A program made the position numbers and the translations under genes. Under the pieces are notes generated by a model. It did no database searches. It had not been told where the DNA came from and saw only the letters and a program-made list of their open reading frames with translations. From the IMG/VR virus record IMGVR_UViG_3300043446_001791, positions 1-64,000 of that record: 64,000 nucleotides of DNA; one strand, given 5' to 3'. Source of the DNA: a virus. This document shows positions 23,764 through 32,486 of the stretch, piece by piece (position 1 is the first letter of the stretch; every line of letters starts with the position of its first letter).

Positions 23764-23973
23764 CTATTCTTTTTCTTCACGAAGCGGGATGGTAATAAGC
23801 CATAGGGCTATTGATATTAATGTGGCTACTCCCACTACCTGCTGGGCGGTACCTGTAAGGGTAAGCCAAGCAATAAAGAAGCCAAGGATGGTAAATACTT
23901 GGGCTATGCTCTCAACTACAGCAGCCTTAAGCCACTTTAAGAATCCCTTAACTACCTTCTTAATCATGTTCAT
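23764..23973 (-). CDS. Holin-like small membrane protein
   Basis: 69 residues with a basic N-terminus (KKVVKGFLKWLK), two hydrophobic segments (about 19-38 and 43-61) separated by a short TGTAQQ turn, and a charged REEKE end. The ribosome site is TAAGGAGGT, a full match to the 16S tail, 7 nt from the ATG. Length, topology and its place two genes upstream of the CHAP endolysin make it the best holin candidate here. Confidence 0.6.
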   Translation of the reverse strand: MNMIKKVVKGFLKWLKAAVVESIAQVFTILGFFIAWLTLTGTAQQVVGVATLISIALWLITIPLREEKE

Positions 23974-23974
23974 A

Positions 23975-25576
23975 TTATAACCTCCTTAGTGACATAACTG
24001 AACTAACTATATTTCCTACCAAAATAACAGGGATCACAACCTCTTGAACTTTTTCTCTCTGATCATCTGTCATATCTTTACCCCATTCTGTTGGGCTTAA
24101 CAACTTTTCAAAATCTATGTCTGTCAATACGCCAAGCGGATCTGCTAAGAATGCCTCTGTTTGTATTTCTGTTACAGCATCTGCTAAGGTATATGGCATG
24201 GGAGCATTTTCATTTTGTGCTGCCTTTTCAGCAAATTGAACTACGGCTGCTGCTACTACAGGATTTTCTTTTGCTACCTCTGCAATAAGGGCAACTTCTT
24301 CTGCCTTAATACCAAGATCTTTTGCCAACTCTTTCTTAGCCTCTGGATTTAATTCAGTTAAAAAGTTTGATACGGCTGACATTAATTTAGAATCATTAAC
24401 ACTAATTAGTTTATTTAACTTCTTAAGTTCCTCGTCAGAAATAGGACTGCTATTTGTGTTATCATTATCTGGTGCTACTACAGGATCTTCGTCAGCAGGT
24501 TGCTCAGGTTCAGGCTCTTGAGTTGGATCTGTATCCGTTGGCTGAGGTGAAGGCTCTTGTGAAGGCTCTGGAGTTGCATCAGTCTCTTCGTCTACCCCAC
24601 CTGTTGTATCAGGGCTTGGAGTTGGATTGGGAGCGTCTGGTTCAGTTTGCTCTTCATCATCAGGGAATCTTGGATCATCTGGAGTAATTATCTCTGGATC
24701 AACCTCAACATCAGGGTCAGGCAAATCTGGTTCATTTGTAGACTCAGGACTTGGCTCTGGAGAAGGGTCTGTGGTAGGTTCTGGCTCTGGGTTATTTACC
24801 TCTTCACCATTAATAGATGCAATAAGATTATTTAAATCTGATATTTCTGAAGCCAACTGTGCTGCCTCTGCCACCTGCTCTTGTTGCTCTGCTGGTGTTA
24901 TAGGGGCTTCTGTGGGCGTTGGAGAAGGTTCTGGGATAGGTTCTGGAGCAAGAGTAGGTGTTGGACTACCAGCCTGTACTTGGGTGGCTCCCCAAGCCTC
25001 TAAAGAAACAATGTCTCCATTATGAAGTCTAACTCCTGTTCTAAGATTTTGATATTCTGGACCTTGATAACTATAGGACACCGCTAAACCGCCAGTATTA
25101 GTAATAGCCACTAATATATTTACTGTACTTGGTTGTGCCCCATAGTTACCGTATGGGACCATATTTAGATTTAATTGAAATCCGCCCTCTGAATAATATA
25201 TATCCAAACCAGATGTACCGCTTGCTCCTGGAAACCAGTCCATTGAATATAAGGAGATAGATGGTGTATTAGGATATGCCCAATATGTGGGATCAGGTTG
25301 ACCAAATGTAATTACTGAGTTAGTTGTTGCATAAATGTTTTCATACTGTACCCCGTCAAAAGTAACTGTGCTTGCAATAGGAATTTGATAAGAAACATCG
25401 TCTCCAGAACAAGTATCCATTGTGTGTACTGTTGGTTCTGTATCACCATTGTATGCTGCTGCTATGGTTTGTGATTGTATAAAGTTTACACAAGTGGCAT
25501 TAGCGTTTTCTGGAAGCCATAGGTTAAAACCAAATGCTAATAAAGTTGCTGTTAATATTCTGGTTAATTTCTTAAT
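23975..25576 (-). CDS. Secreted surface-type protein with P/E/T-rich linker and C-terminal anchor
   Basis: 533 residues if started at an unusual ATT at 25576, preceded by GGAGGCAGAAAGG. From there the frame reads a good signal peptide (KKLTR, hydrophobic LTATLLAFGF, then ENANA before TCVNF). The first ATG, at 25420, would lose this signal. The body has a beta-rich domain (about residues 60-205), a long linker of TPSPEP-type repeats (about 205-385), a helical domain and a final hydrophobic PVILVGNIVSSVMSL with RRL, like a membrane anchor. The GC content looks higher than its neighbours. Possible roles: cell-surface modification or superinfection exclusion. Confidence 0.55.
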   Translation of the reverse strand: MKKLTRILTATLLAFGFNLWLPENANATCVNFIQSQTIAAAYNGDTEPTVHTMDTCSGDDVSYQIPIASTVTFDGVQYENIYATTNSVITFGQPDPTYWAYPNTPSISLYSMDWFPGASGTSGLDIYYSEGGFQLNLNMVPYGNYGAQPSTVNILVAITNTGGLAVSYSYQGPEYQNLRTGVRLHNGDIVSLEAWGATQVQAGSPTPTLAPEPIPEPSPTPTEAPITPAEQQEQVAEAAQLASEISDLNNLIASINGEEVNNPEPEPTTDPSPEPSPESTNEPDLPDPDVEVDPEIITPDDPRFPDDEEQTEPDAPNPTPSPDTTGGVDEETDATPEPSQEPSPQPTDTDPTQEPEPEQPADEDPVVAPDNDNTNSSPISDEELKKLNKLISVNDSKLMSAVSNFLTELNPEAKKELAKDLGIKAEEVALIAEVAKENPVVAAAVVQFAEKAAQNENAPMPYTLADAVTEIQTEAFLADPLGVLTDIDFEKLLSPTEWGKDMTDDQREKVQEVVIPVILVGNIVSSVMSLRRL

Positions 25577-25607
25577 AGTCCTTTCTGCCTCCAGATTTAA
25601 TAAGACT

Positions 25608-25616
25608 ATTATAACA
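25608..25616 (-). promoter_or_regulatory. Extended -10 promoter
   Basis: Minus strand TGTTATAAT, about 31 nt before the proposed ATT start and directly after the terminator at 25623-25658. This supports translation starting upstream of the ATG at 25420. Confidence 0.45.
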
Positions 25617-25622
25617 TTTTAT

Positions 25623-25658
25623 TTAAAAAAGAAAAGGGAGCCAGTTTCCTGACTCCCC
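25623..25658 (-). terminator. Strong intrinsic terminator
   Basis: Minus strand: GGGAGTCAG, GAAA tetraloop, CTGGCTCCC, then TTTTCTTTTTT. A 9-bp stem with one G-U pair, stable loop and U tract, placed just past the stop of the secreted alanine-rich protein at 25676. Confidence 0.9.
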
Positions 25659-25675
25659 ATCTTTTAATTTGTTAA

Positions 25676-26824
25676 TTACTTAACAAGTGTAACCTTTGCC
25701 TTTGGATTCTTTGCGTTCCACTTCTTGGCAAGATCATTAAATGCCTTCTTCATTGCAGCGATAGCAGCAGCATTATCTGCCTTTACCTTTGCAAGTTCAG
25801 CATCTGCAGCAACCTTTGCATCAGCAAGAGCCTTATCAGCAGCAACCTTAGCGGTTACAGCATTAGCCTTTAGTGTTGCAATTTCAGCAGCAGCAGTAAT
25901 AGCAGCAGCATCAGCAGCAGCCTTAGCAGCAGCAGCATCAGTTGCAGCCTTTGCTACAGCAGCAGCGAGAGCAGCATCTGCAGTTACCTTATCAGCAGCA
26001 CGAGCAGCCTTTTCTGCAGCGAGTGCAGCATTGGCAGTAGCAAGTGCTCCAGCAAGATCAGATACTGTTACGATTGCAGTCTGAGAAGTTGTTGCCAACT
26101 TGATTGTTGGAACAGATGTTGGTGCAGTAATAGATGCTCCAACAGCAACAGTTCCAGCAGTTGCAGGAAGTGTGATGTCTGATGTGTAACGACCTGTTAC
26201 AAGAGCATCAGCAGTTACTGTTCCAGCAGTTGCGCCACCAAGAGTAGTAACAGTTACTGTATCAGCAACAGCGTTGCCGAAAATATCTGCTACATCAAGA
26301 GTTGCAGTTACCTTGCCAGAAATATTTCCTGAAGCAGGGATTGACATCTTAAGTTCATATGCAGGACCTGCAACACCCTTAAGATAAATTGTAGTGCTTG
26401 CACCGACTACAGAAACTGTAACCGCAGATGCAGCAGTACTTGTTGTATATGCATAGACAGTCGCTGTTGTTGAAGCAGGTGTGACTGTGATTGATGAGGA
26501 TCCAGCAGATGCATTAACTGTTGAACCAATTGCAGAAACGAGGCGTGTGTTAGCACCAACTGCGGTAAATGTTACTGGTGTTCCAGAAACAACTGTAGCG
26601 GTGATAAGAAGTGCTTCGTTATTTGTGACAGTTGTGGTATCTGCAACGCTTACTACGTTGTCAGATGGAACCTTAACTGTGAATGGTGAGGCTGCAGTAC
26701 CTGCGCCAGCAATTTCAGTTGTTACGTCAACAGAAACGGTATTGGCACTTGCAGGTGTCACTACGAGTGTGCTCATAGTCATGGCTGCAACCACGGCAAG
26801 AGCAATCTTCTTAAATGAATTCAT
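25676..26824 (-). CDS. Secreted S-layer-like protein with alanine-rich helical tail
   Basis: 382 residues from ATG 26824, set by AAAAGGAG 4 nt upstream. Residues 1-27 are a classical signal peptide (KKIALAVVAAM..., cleavage after TPASA). Then about 230 residues of T/V/A/S-rich beta domains resembling bacterial surface or S-layer repeats, and from about 265 a long K/A/D-rich helix (repeats of the AAADAA, DAKVAADAEL type), ending NPKAKVTLVK. Clearly higher GC and a different codon choice from its neighbours, as if taken from the host. It has its own promoter and terminator. Likely displayed on or released from the infected cell. Confidence 0.65.
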   Translation of the reverse strand: MNSFKKIALAVVAAMTMSTLVVTPASANTVSVDVTTEIAGAGTAASPFTVKVPSDNVVSVADTTTVTNNEALLITATVVSGTPVTFTAVGANTRLVSAIGSTVNASAGSSSITVTPASTTATVYAYTTSTAASAVTVSVVGASTTIYLKGVAGPAYELKMSIPASGNISGKVTATLDVADIFGNAVADTVTVTTLGGATAGTVTADALVTGRYTSDITLPATAGTVAVGASITAPTSVPTIKLATTSQTAIVTVSDLAGALATANAALAAEKAARAADKVTADAALAAAVAKAATDAAAAKAAADAAAITAAAEIATLKANAVTAKVAADKALADAKVAADAELAKVKADNAAAIAAMKKAFNDLAKKWNAKNPKAKVTLVK

Positions 26825-26851
26825 TTTTCTCCTTTTATTATTCATTTTGGT

Positions 26852-28630
26852 TTATATTGTTTTTAATCTATCCAAATAGTCTTGAATATCTTCTATTTGA
26901 CTAGGTTTATATTGTATCACGTTCTCAGGGAGCGTGTCAACTCTACGTGGTTTGTCTCTAAATGTATGAACTTCAACTTCAAGGTTTTGATCTTTTGGGG
27001 TATATGATATCGCCCCAAAAATAGACCCGCAAACTGCATCTGCTAAGTCTTTAGATAATTTTCTTGGGTGATCAACATTTTTACCATTTTTTGTTATTTT
27101 TAATTCTGTAAGTTCTTCAAACAAAAGTTCTATAGACGGCATGACAAGACGTTCTTCATATACTAACATTGCCATATCTTCGTATTGTTTTTTAGACACA
27201 GACACTGTATCGGTTTTCATTCCTACGGACTTAAGTTCATTTTGAATATCAAATGATTGCCATCTATCAAAAGTAACCATTCCTATATTAAAGCCTAATC
27301 TTCTTAAATTTTGAATCCATTGTTTAACTTCAGATAAATTAACTGGACCTTCTACTTTTGGTTCCCACCAAGCAACGGCATCAACAACTACAATTGGTGA
27401 TATTTCTTCATAATTTTTAATAACTTGAACGCTTACCCATTTATCTACGTGTGCAATAGCAACAGCACATTTGTCATGTCTTTGTGCAAGGTCAGCATGA
27501 ACATAATAAACTTTATCTGGATCAGGCTTAAAACTTGTTTCAAATCTTCTAAATTGATCAAGTGGATTTCTTATTGTCATACAAGCACGAACCTTATCTG
27601 CTTGTTTAAAAAAAGCATCAGATGCATAAGTTGGTACGCAAGCAAAACGCATCATTGCATCACCTAGGTCTGTCATAAAAGCAATTTTAAAATCATCAAC
27701 TTTTCTAGTTGGATTAACTTCCCAAGTTGCTCTTTTTAACGCAAAAACTCCAGGATATTTATAAGAACTTATCTCATCATAATCCCAAGATATCTCAAAC
27801 CAATTATCTGCATCATCTTCTGGAAGCAAAGGATTAATTATATATCTATGTGTTTTAGTTATAGTTTCTTTTTCTGCAATTACAGAATCATATCTTTCTG
27901 AAATAAAATCTCCATTATAGCGGGGGAATGAAAGAAGAACTACCTTTCCAAGATCTGGAAAACGAGAATCAACAGAGCCACGGAAGGCCTTATAGATATT
28001 ATCAGCAGTCTTACCTTGTTCATTTCCTGTCATTACTTCAGAAGCAAATCCAGAAATCTCATCAAGAACAGCAAGCAATAGGTTTAAACCTTCATGAGAC
28101 TCTCTTTCTGAGTGCCCAGAGTACACTGTAATTGATTTGTTAAATCCAATCGAATCCACCTTGGCTTCATACTTGCCAGCAAACCATGGTGATCTTTCAA
28201 TCTTAGTTTTAAATCCTTTAAAGAAAACATTCTTAGCCTGTTGTGCGTTAATAGCAACATTGATAAGGTCTATGGCATCTCCAGAGGGTTTGCCGAAATA
28301 TCTGGCTGGATCCTTAAGGCATAGTAACTTATACACAATGTAAGCACAAGCAACAGTAGAAGTAAAATCTTTTCCACTACCCTTGCCAAGTTGGAGGATA
28401 ATTTCATTCTTAGTATATTTTTCATAATATTCTTCTCCTTCTTTTTCTCCCATCAGTTCTTGCAAATCTTCTTTGCGATATATCTGACTCATTGCTTGAA
28501 CAATATCATACTGAATATCAGACAAAGGTGGTTGCCCTAAATATTCTGGAGACTCTACAAATGTTTTTGCATCTACTGGATTTTCTTCAAAATAATTATC
28601 CTTAAGTGCTTCAATAAAATCATCAAACAT
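26852..28630 (-). CDS. Terminase large subunit
   Basis: 592 residues from ATG 28630. N-terminal ATPase: LQLGKGSGKDFTS (Walker A) near residue 80, LLLAVLDEISG (Walker B) near residue 185 and a downstream LLSFPR coupling motif. C-terminal nuclease: YYVHADLAQRHDKCAVAI with a metal aspartate near residue 375, then MVTFDRWQS and a final DLADAV segment. The motor packs DNA into the prohead. It lies about 35 kb from the neck genes, next to recombination nucleases instead of the portal. Confidence 0.88.
   Translation of the reverse strand: MFDDFIEALKDNYFEENPVDAKTFVESPEYLGQPPLSDIQYDIVQAMSQIYRKEDLQELMGEKEGEEYYEKYTKNEIILQLGKGSGKDFTSTVACAYIVYKLLCLKDPARYFGKPSGDAIDLINVAINAQQAKNVFFKGFKTKIERSPWFAGKYEAKVDSIGFNKSITVYSGHSERESHEGLNLLLAVLDEISGFASEVMTGNEQGKTADNIYKAFRGSVDSRFPDLGKVVLLSFPRYNGDFISERYDSVIAEKETITKTHRYIINPLLPEDDADNWFEISWDYDEISSYKYPGVFALKRATWEVNPTRKVDDFKIAFMTDLGDAMMRFACVPTYASDAFFKQADKVRACMTIRNPLDQFRRFETSFKPDPDKVYYVHADLAQRHDKCAVAIAHVDKWVSVQVIKNYEEISPIVVVDAVAWWEPKVEGPVNLSEVKQWIQNLRRLGFNIGMVTFDRWQSFDIQNELKSVGMKTDTVSVSKKQYEDMAMLVYEERLVMPSIELLFEELTELKITKNGKNVDHPRKLSKDLADAVCGSIFGAISYTPKDQNLEVEVHTFRDKPRRVDTLPENVIQYKPSQIEDIQDYLDRLKTI
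26911..26940 (-). promoter_or_regulatory. Sigma-A promoter of the secreted S-layer-like gene
   Basis: TTGACA at 26935-26940, 18-nt spacer, TACAAT at 26911-26916, preceded by TGA (extended -10). Sits in the 3' end of the terminase gene, giving a leader of about 80 nt before the ATG at 26824. Confidence 0.65.
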
Positions 28631-29156
28631 CGTGGACAATTGTAATCACTTCATCTCTTTTAGCAATATCAGAAAGCCTACGCATAATTTCATCACGAAC
28701 TTCTGGATACTCAGCAGCAATATCACGAAGAATTGACATCAAAACGTCTTGTCTTCTTTCTATCTGTATCATTTCTTCTGCTAATTCTTTGTTTTCAAGA
28801 AGACCTGCTTTTTGTAGCATATCAATTCTTTTTGCTTCAATATCCATTACTAGTTTAATTGCCTGTGTTTTTGCACCCAAATTATTTGTTAGGGTTGCTT
28901 CAGATATAACTTCGTGTGCTAATAATTTTAAATTATCATAATGTGTATCTGCAATCGCAAGTGCTTCTTTTGCTCTGCCACGAATAGCGTCATTAGCAGA
29001 TGCCATTACCTTCCACTCATTTATATGCTGCACAACCTTATTTCTTGGAATAGAAAGATCTTTAGAAATTTTTGTAGGATCATTTCCCTTTAAATATTCT
29101 GCAACAACATTATTTATTTCATCTAAGTGTTTTACTAAATCTTCTTCAGTTGACAT
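28623..29156 (-). CDS. Terminase small subunit-like DNA-binding protein
   Basis: 177 residues. TKISKDLSIPRNKVVQHINEWK at about 27-48 is a helix-turn-helix, followed by long amphipathic helices for oligomerisation. Position directly before the large subunit, with an 8-nt overlap, supports the assignment. AAGGATAAAG precedes the ATG. Confidence 0.6.
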   Translation of the reverse strand: MSTEEDLVKHLDEINNVVAEYLKGNDPTKISKDLSIPRNKVVQHINEWKVMASANDAIRGRAKEALAIADTHYDNLKLLAHEVISEATLTNNLGAKTQAIKLVMDIEAKRIDMLQKAGLLENKELAEEMIQIERRQDVLMSILRDIAAEYPEVRDEIMRRLSDIAKRDEVITIVHDV

Positions 29157-29475
29157 CTTTATCCTTTGCTATCTTTAATAATACCAAATATCCAATTAGA
29201 TCATCAATGTCGTTGTCGCCTATATATTCTGTGCCACGCATAATTCTACTTAACTTATCATCAATACGGACATGCAGTTGTTCTCTGGCATCAGCCTTGC
29301 TAAAAATACGAATTGGATCAAGAGCAGAATTTCCATATGCTATATTTTTTCTAATAAGCATATGAGCAATCTCATGTGTTGTTTCCCATATTTTATAACC
29401 TGCAGATGTTCCCACAGTTAATAAATATAAATCCTCACAATTAAATCTTTTAGAATCGGGAAATACTGGGTTCAT
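29146..29475 (-). CDS. Nmad1/DUF1599-like protein
   Basis: 109 residues from ATG 29475, which makes an ATGA overlap with the small HTH gene upstream; the longer frame from 29541 runs over that gene. Contains IAYGNSALDPIRIF, REQLHVRIDDKLSRIM and DNDIDDLIGYLVLL, the pattern of the nucleotide-modification-associated domain 1 family (all-helical, MazG-like look). Such proteins are tied to nucleotide metabolism or DNA modification in phages; substrate not known. Confidence 0.6.
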   Translation of the reverse strand: MNPVFPDSKRFNCEDLYLLTVGTSAGYKIWETTHEIAHMLIRKNIAYGNSALDPIRIFSKADAREQLHVRIDDKLSRIMRGTEYIGDNDIDDLIGYLVLLKIAKDKDVN

Positions 29476-29627
29476 CTTTTTGACTTCCTTAATCCAAATT
29501 TTGCAAGATATACGTATATTGTTTCCACAGTTACACCGCACTCCTTTGCAATATCTTCTGGAGATTTCTTGTCAAGATGATATCTCTTTTTAAGCCATAA
29601 TTCATTTGAATATAGTTTAGCACTCAT
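29472..29627 (-). CDS. Small helix-turn-helix protein
   Basis: 51 residues starting MSAKLYSNELWLKKRYH. SPEDIAKECGVTVETIYVYLAKFGL is a well-formed HTH of the type found in small phage repressors or resolvase tails. Its TGA overlaps the next ATG, which supports it being real. May bind DNA near the packaging or replication genes. Confidence 0.65.
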   Translation of the reverse strand: MSAKLYSNELWLKKRYHLDKKSPEDIAKECGVTVETIYVYLAKFGLRKSKR

Positions 29628-29629
29628 AG

Positions 29630-30244
29630 TTATTCCTTGTCAACTCCAATAGCCTTTTCCCAATTATTTATAGACCAATGTCCGATTCCGCATGCGTCTG
29701 CGACATCATTATCTGTTATTTTTTTGTCATAAATAACATCTAATAATTTTATTGTTCTTTGCTTTCTAAAATCTCTTTCATATGATTTATACCATGAATC
29801 TGATTTGCCTGGATTTGATAATCTTATTTTTATTTGTTCTTCTTTTGTTAATCTTTTATTTCCAATATAGTTTTGCCACGTTATTGGAGAAACCTTGCCT
29901 ATTATTTTTATACCAGATAATCCTGCTCCTCCAAGTATTCCACCTTGGATTAGGGCAAGATCTGCTGCAGTTTTTGGAGAATTCATAAAAACTGTATGCT
30001 CAATAACTATTGCTTCAACTAGGTTATAATGATCAAACAATGCTTTAGATTTCTTACAAGCATCTGTTATTTTTTCATATATATCTTTACCGCTAAATGT
30101 TATTTTCCCATAGCAGTCTAACTTTTTATATGAGTAAATTGCAAAAGCAAGATTATTGGTACTGGCATCAATAGAACAAATCACCCCAGGGATTTTTGGT
30201 AAAACGCTGTTTGCGTATCTATCTGTTTCTTTTGCTTTTGTCAT
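29630..30244 (-). CDS. RuvC-like Holliday junction resolvase
   Basis: 204 residues. RNase H-fold marks: ICSIDASTNNLAFAI (first Asp), AIVIEHTVFMNS (Glu), KVSPITWQNYIG and DNDVADACGIGHW (the last two Asp). This is the arrangement of RuvC-type phage resolvases, which cut branched DNA before packaging. Location beside the terminase fits that task. Confidence 0.78.
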   Translation of the reverse strand: MTKAKETDRYANSVLPKIPGVICSIDASTNNLAFAIYSYKKLDCYGKITFSGKDIYEKITDACKKSKALFDHYNLVEAIVIEHTVFMNSPKTAADLALIQGGILGGAGLSGIKIIGKVSPITWQNYIGNKRLTKEEQIKIRLSNPGKSDSWYKSYERDFRKQRTIKLLDVIYDKKITDNDVADACGIGHWSINNWEKAIGVDKE

Positions 30245-30515
30245 TTGATAAACCTTTAATCTCTTTAATTGCTTTTTTTACATCTCCAGGATTTATAGAG
30301 CATTTTGTACATAATGGATCATCATTATATATTGATAACTTAGATCCACAGTCTTTACATGTTCTATTTTTTCCTTTTCTTTTTTGTCTTCTCGTTTGTA
30401 TATATCTTTGTGCAATTTTTTCTTTAGTAGCAGACTCTCTACATTGTTCTGAACAATATATTTGATATGAAACTACTGATTCAAAGTTATGATCACACCA
30501 TTTACAGTTCTTCAT
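30219..30515 (-). CDS. Zinc-finger protein with basic middle
   Basis: 98 residues. MKNCKWCDHNFE...YCSEQC forms one four-Cys finger, CKDCGS...LCTKC a second, separated by a TRRQKRKGKN basic stretch. Probably nucleic-acid binding. Overlaps both the resolvase and the Cas4-like gene. Confidence 0.6.
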   Translation of the reverse strand: MKNCKWCDHNFESVVSYQIYCSEQCRESATKEKIAQRYIQTRRQKRKGKNRTCKDCGSKLSIYNDDPLCTKCSINPGDVKKAIKEIKGLSNDKSKRNR

Positions 30516-31359
30516 TTTCTAATAACTCCAGAGGTTTAATTTTAATTACCCCTGTCCCTGCTTCGGCACATGCTTTTTGAATTGGACAAACTTTACATAT
30601 CTTAGAATTAGATCGATAAGGCTTCTGAGGAAGTTGATTATCTTTCCAATTTTTATATACATCTTTCATCCAATCAAATGCCTGGTCTACCCACCGACGG
30701 TAATGATCGTTTACTACTATTGGTAAAGTCAACAACTCATGATTATTTTTATTTTCATAAATCATTACACCCTTGCCGACTTTCCAAACTTTCATATAGA
30801 TAAGCAATTGCATAAGATGTCCCATCTTTGGCTTTCTGCTATTCTTTTTATACTCAAATCCTTCATTTGAGATTGTTTTAATTTCACCAATTACTCTTTC
30901 GTTATTTATATTAAGCATAACATCTCCATAGCCATCAAATGGAGGATCTTCTGTCTTTACTCTAAACTCCATTGCTGGATGTGTTTGCTTATTATATTTT
31001 CTTGGTAATGGATCCATCTCCATTGTCTCATCCAAAAGACCAGAAGCCTCTATTGCTTCTTGAATTCTTCCGTGACCTAATGTTCCATTAGTTCTATTTG
31101 CTACACCGTGTGCGTCAGAATTGTCATGAAATACAGCGCCGTCAAAAGCAAGGTGCCAAAATCTTGGACACTCTCCAGCACCATACGTTAATGTGGATGC
31201 AGAAAAATTATTCTTTTTACTAAACTTTGGTTTAGTTTTAGTTAAATATCCAGACTCAATTTTTTCTATTAAGCCATCTATAAAACTTGTATCTTCTGTA
31301 GATACTTTATTTTTACTATTTCCTTTTAGCATTACCTGTTGTAATAAATTTTTAGCCAT
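30502..31359 (-). CDS. Cas4/RecB-like PD-(D/E)XK nuclease with iron-sulfur cysteines
   Basis: 285 residues. One Cys in GECPRFWHL near residue 70, then FDGYGDVML (Asp) and ERVIGEIKTIS (E-x-K) at the nuclease site, and CKVCPIQKAC near the end, giving the four Cys of a 4Fe-4S-bound Cas4/AddB-type exonuclease. No CRISPR genes are nearby, so it belongs to phage recombination or DNA processing. Preceded by an extended -10 and AAAGGA. Confidence 0.78.
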   Translation of the reverse strand: MAKNLLQQVMLKGNSKNKVSTEDTSFIDGLIEKIESGYLTKTKPKFSKKNNFSASTLTYGAGECPRFWHLAFDGAVFHDNSDAHGVANRTNGTLGHGRIQEAIEASGLLDETMEMDPLPRKYNKQTHPAMEFRVKTEDPPFDGYGDVMLNINNERVIGEIKTISNEGFEYKKNSRKPKMGHLMQLLIYMKVWKVGKGVMIYENKNNHELLTLPIVVNDHYRRWVDQAFDWMKDVYKNWKDNQLPQKPYRSNSKICKVCPIQKACAEAGTGVIKIKPLELLENEEL

Positions 31360-31379
31360 GTTTTCCTTTGTTTAAACTA

Positions 31380-31388
31380 ATTATATCA
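31380..31388 (-). promoter_or_regulatory. Extended -10 promoter of the Cas4-like gene
   Basis: Minus strand TGATATAAT, 20 nt before the ATG at 31359, with AAAGGA in the leader. Confidence 0.45.
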
Positions 31389-31392
31389 GATC

Positions 31393-31698
31393 TCATCTAG
31401 TTATATATTTTAATGCTGACACTAAATTGTTAATTGATTCTGCTGCCGTGTAGTATATATTTTTTTGACTACGATTAGACTTATCCACGTTGGCCATCCA
31501 AGTTGCACGTAGTGCCATTTTAGATGCTATTGCCTGAAGTCTAACAATTTCTAAAGTAGCAACATTCATTGGAATGTCTGGCTTTAGTATTAATTTTGCA
31601 ATTACAGTAAGTGCTGTAGTAAGTTCTTCATCCTTCATGTACTCTGATATTTCTGAGAGTCCATTTATCATTTCTAGTGTAGTTTGTTGTTGTTCCAT
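31393..31698 (-). CDS. Hypothetical helical protein
   Basis: 101 residues from ATG 31698, which overlaps the upstream stop (TAATG); the longer frame from 31749 would lie inside the previous gene. Almost wholly helical, no motif known. Confidence 0.5.
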   Translation of the reverse strand: MEQQQTTLEMINGLSEISEYMKDEELTTALTVIAKLILKPDIPMNVATLEIVRLQAIASKMALRATWMANVDKSNRSQKNIYYTAAESINNLVSALKYITR

Positions 31699-32486
31699 TA
31701 CCCCATCGATTCTGTTGGTATTCCATCTCGCAAACCATCTTCCGCCCATAATTTAAAAGCAGCCTGCATATCTGATCTTGATTGTAATTTATCTAAATAC
31801 TCTCTTCTTTTCTCTGGATATTTTTCTGGATCTATTGGATTTTCTTCATTAGTAAATCTGTAACTATTTGTAGGGCAATAATCCATACTAATAATCTCAC
31901 AAAACTCTCCATCTTTAAATTTACGTTTTGGCCTCCAATGTATTTGATTTACTGCACTAAATACTATGGTTTGTCCTGGGCCAAGGGTATACCTGGTAAA
32001 GTTTCCAGTATCATTCCAGTTTCCAACATATAAGTCCCACTCTATGTTTGTATCTGGACAATAATTAATTGTTACCAAGTTTTCATCTGCATCTAAATGT
32101 GGTGGTAATGCTGGACTGTTGTCCCCATAACCATATTTTAAGTTATAGTCTATATAGTTCCAATGGCATAGTGCTATATCTTTTTTGTATAATGGTTTTG
32201 CAATTTTATCTAGTACGGCTTCACAATCTTCTGGCATATCAAATTCAATTAAAACTCTTGACATGTTTTTTGCTATTTTAGGCTGAAACCTACTTTTAAA
32301 TGGAGAATTTCTAATATATCCATCTTCTATTCTATCTCCTATAACAAATGGTTCAAGTTTACGATTTTCTTGAATTAAATTCATTATTCTTGACTTTTGA
32401 TCTTCTGTAAATAAATTATCTACATAAAATGGCAAGGGCTTATTATATTTATCAAACCCAGTTAAATAATCATGAAGTTGAGCCAT
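31698..32486 (-). CDS. 2OG-Fe(II) oxygenase-like protein, tandem copy 1
   Basis: 262 residues from ATG 32486 (GGGGGA upstream). PPHLDADENLVTINY has the H-x-D iron ligands; GPGQTIVFSAVNQIHWRPKRKF the second His followed by an Arg. GEFCEIISMDYCP closes the sheet. The two following genes share the H-x-D ... HWR order. The substrate is unknown; the HWR version differs from the prolyl-hydroxylase pair at 15853-17107. Confidence 0.68.
   Translation of the reverse strand: MAQLHDYLTGFDKYNKPLPFYVDNLFTEDQKSRIMNLIQENRKLEPFVIGDRIEDGYIRNSPFKSRFQPKIAKNMSRVLIEFDMPEDCEAVLDKIAKPLYKKDIALCHWNYIDYNLKYGYGDNSPALPPHLDADENLVTINYCPDTNIEWDLYVGNWNDTGNFTRYTLGPGQTIVFSAVNQIHWRPKRKFKDGEFCEIISMDYCPTNSYRFTNEENPIDPEKYPEKRREYLDKLQSRSDMQAAFKLWAEDGLRDGIPTESMG

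Noticed and set aside
25725-26084. Plus-strand alanine-rich frame
   Set aside because: Antisense shadow of the alanine-rich tail of the secreted protein.
29475-29541. N-terminal extension of the Nmad1-like gene
   Set aside because: It would overlap a better small HTH gene whose stop forms an ATGA with the ATG at 29475.
30502-31359. CRISPR-associated Cas4
   Set aside because: No other cas genes or arrays; phage Cas4-like nucleases are common alone.
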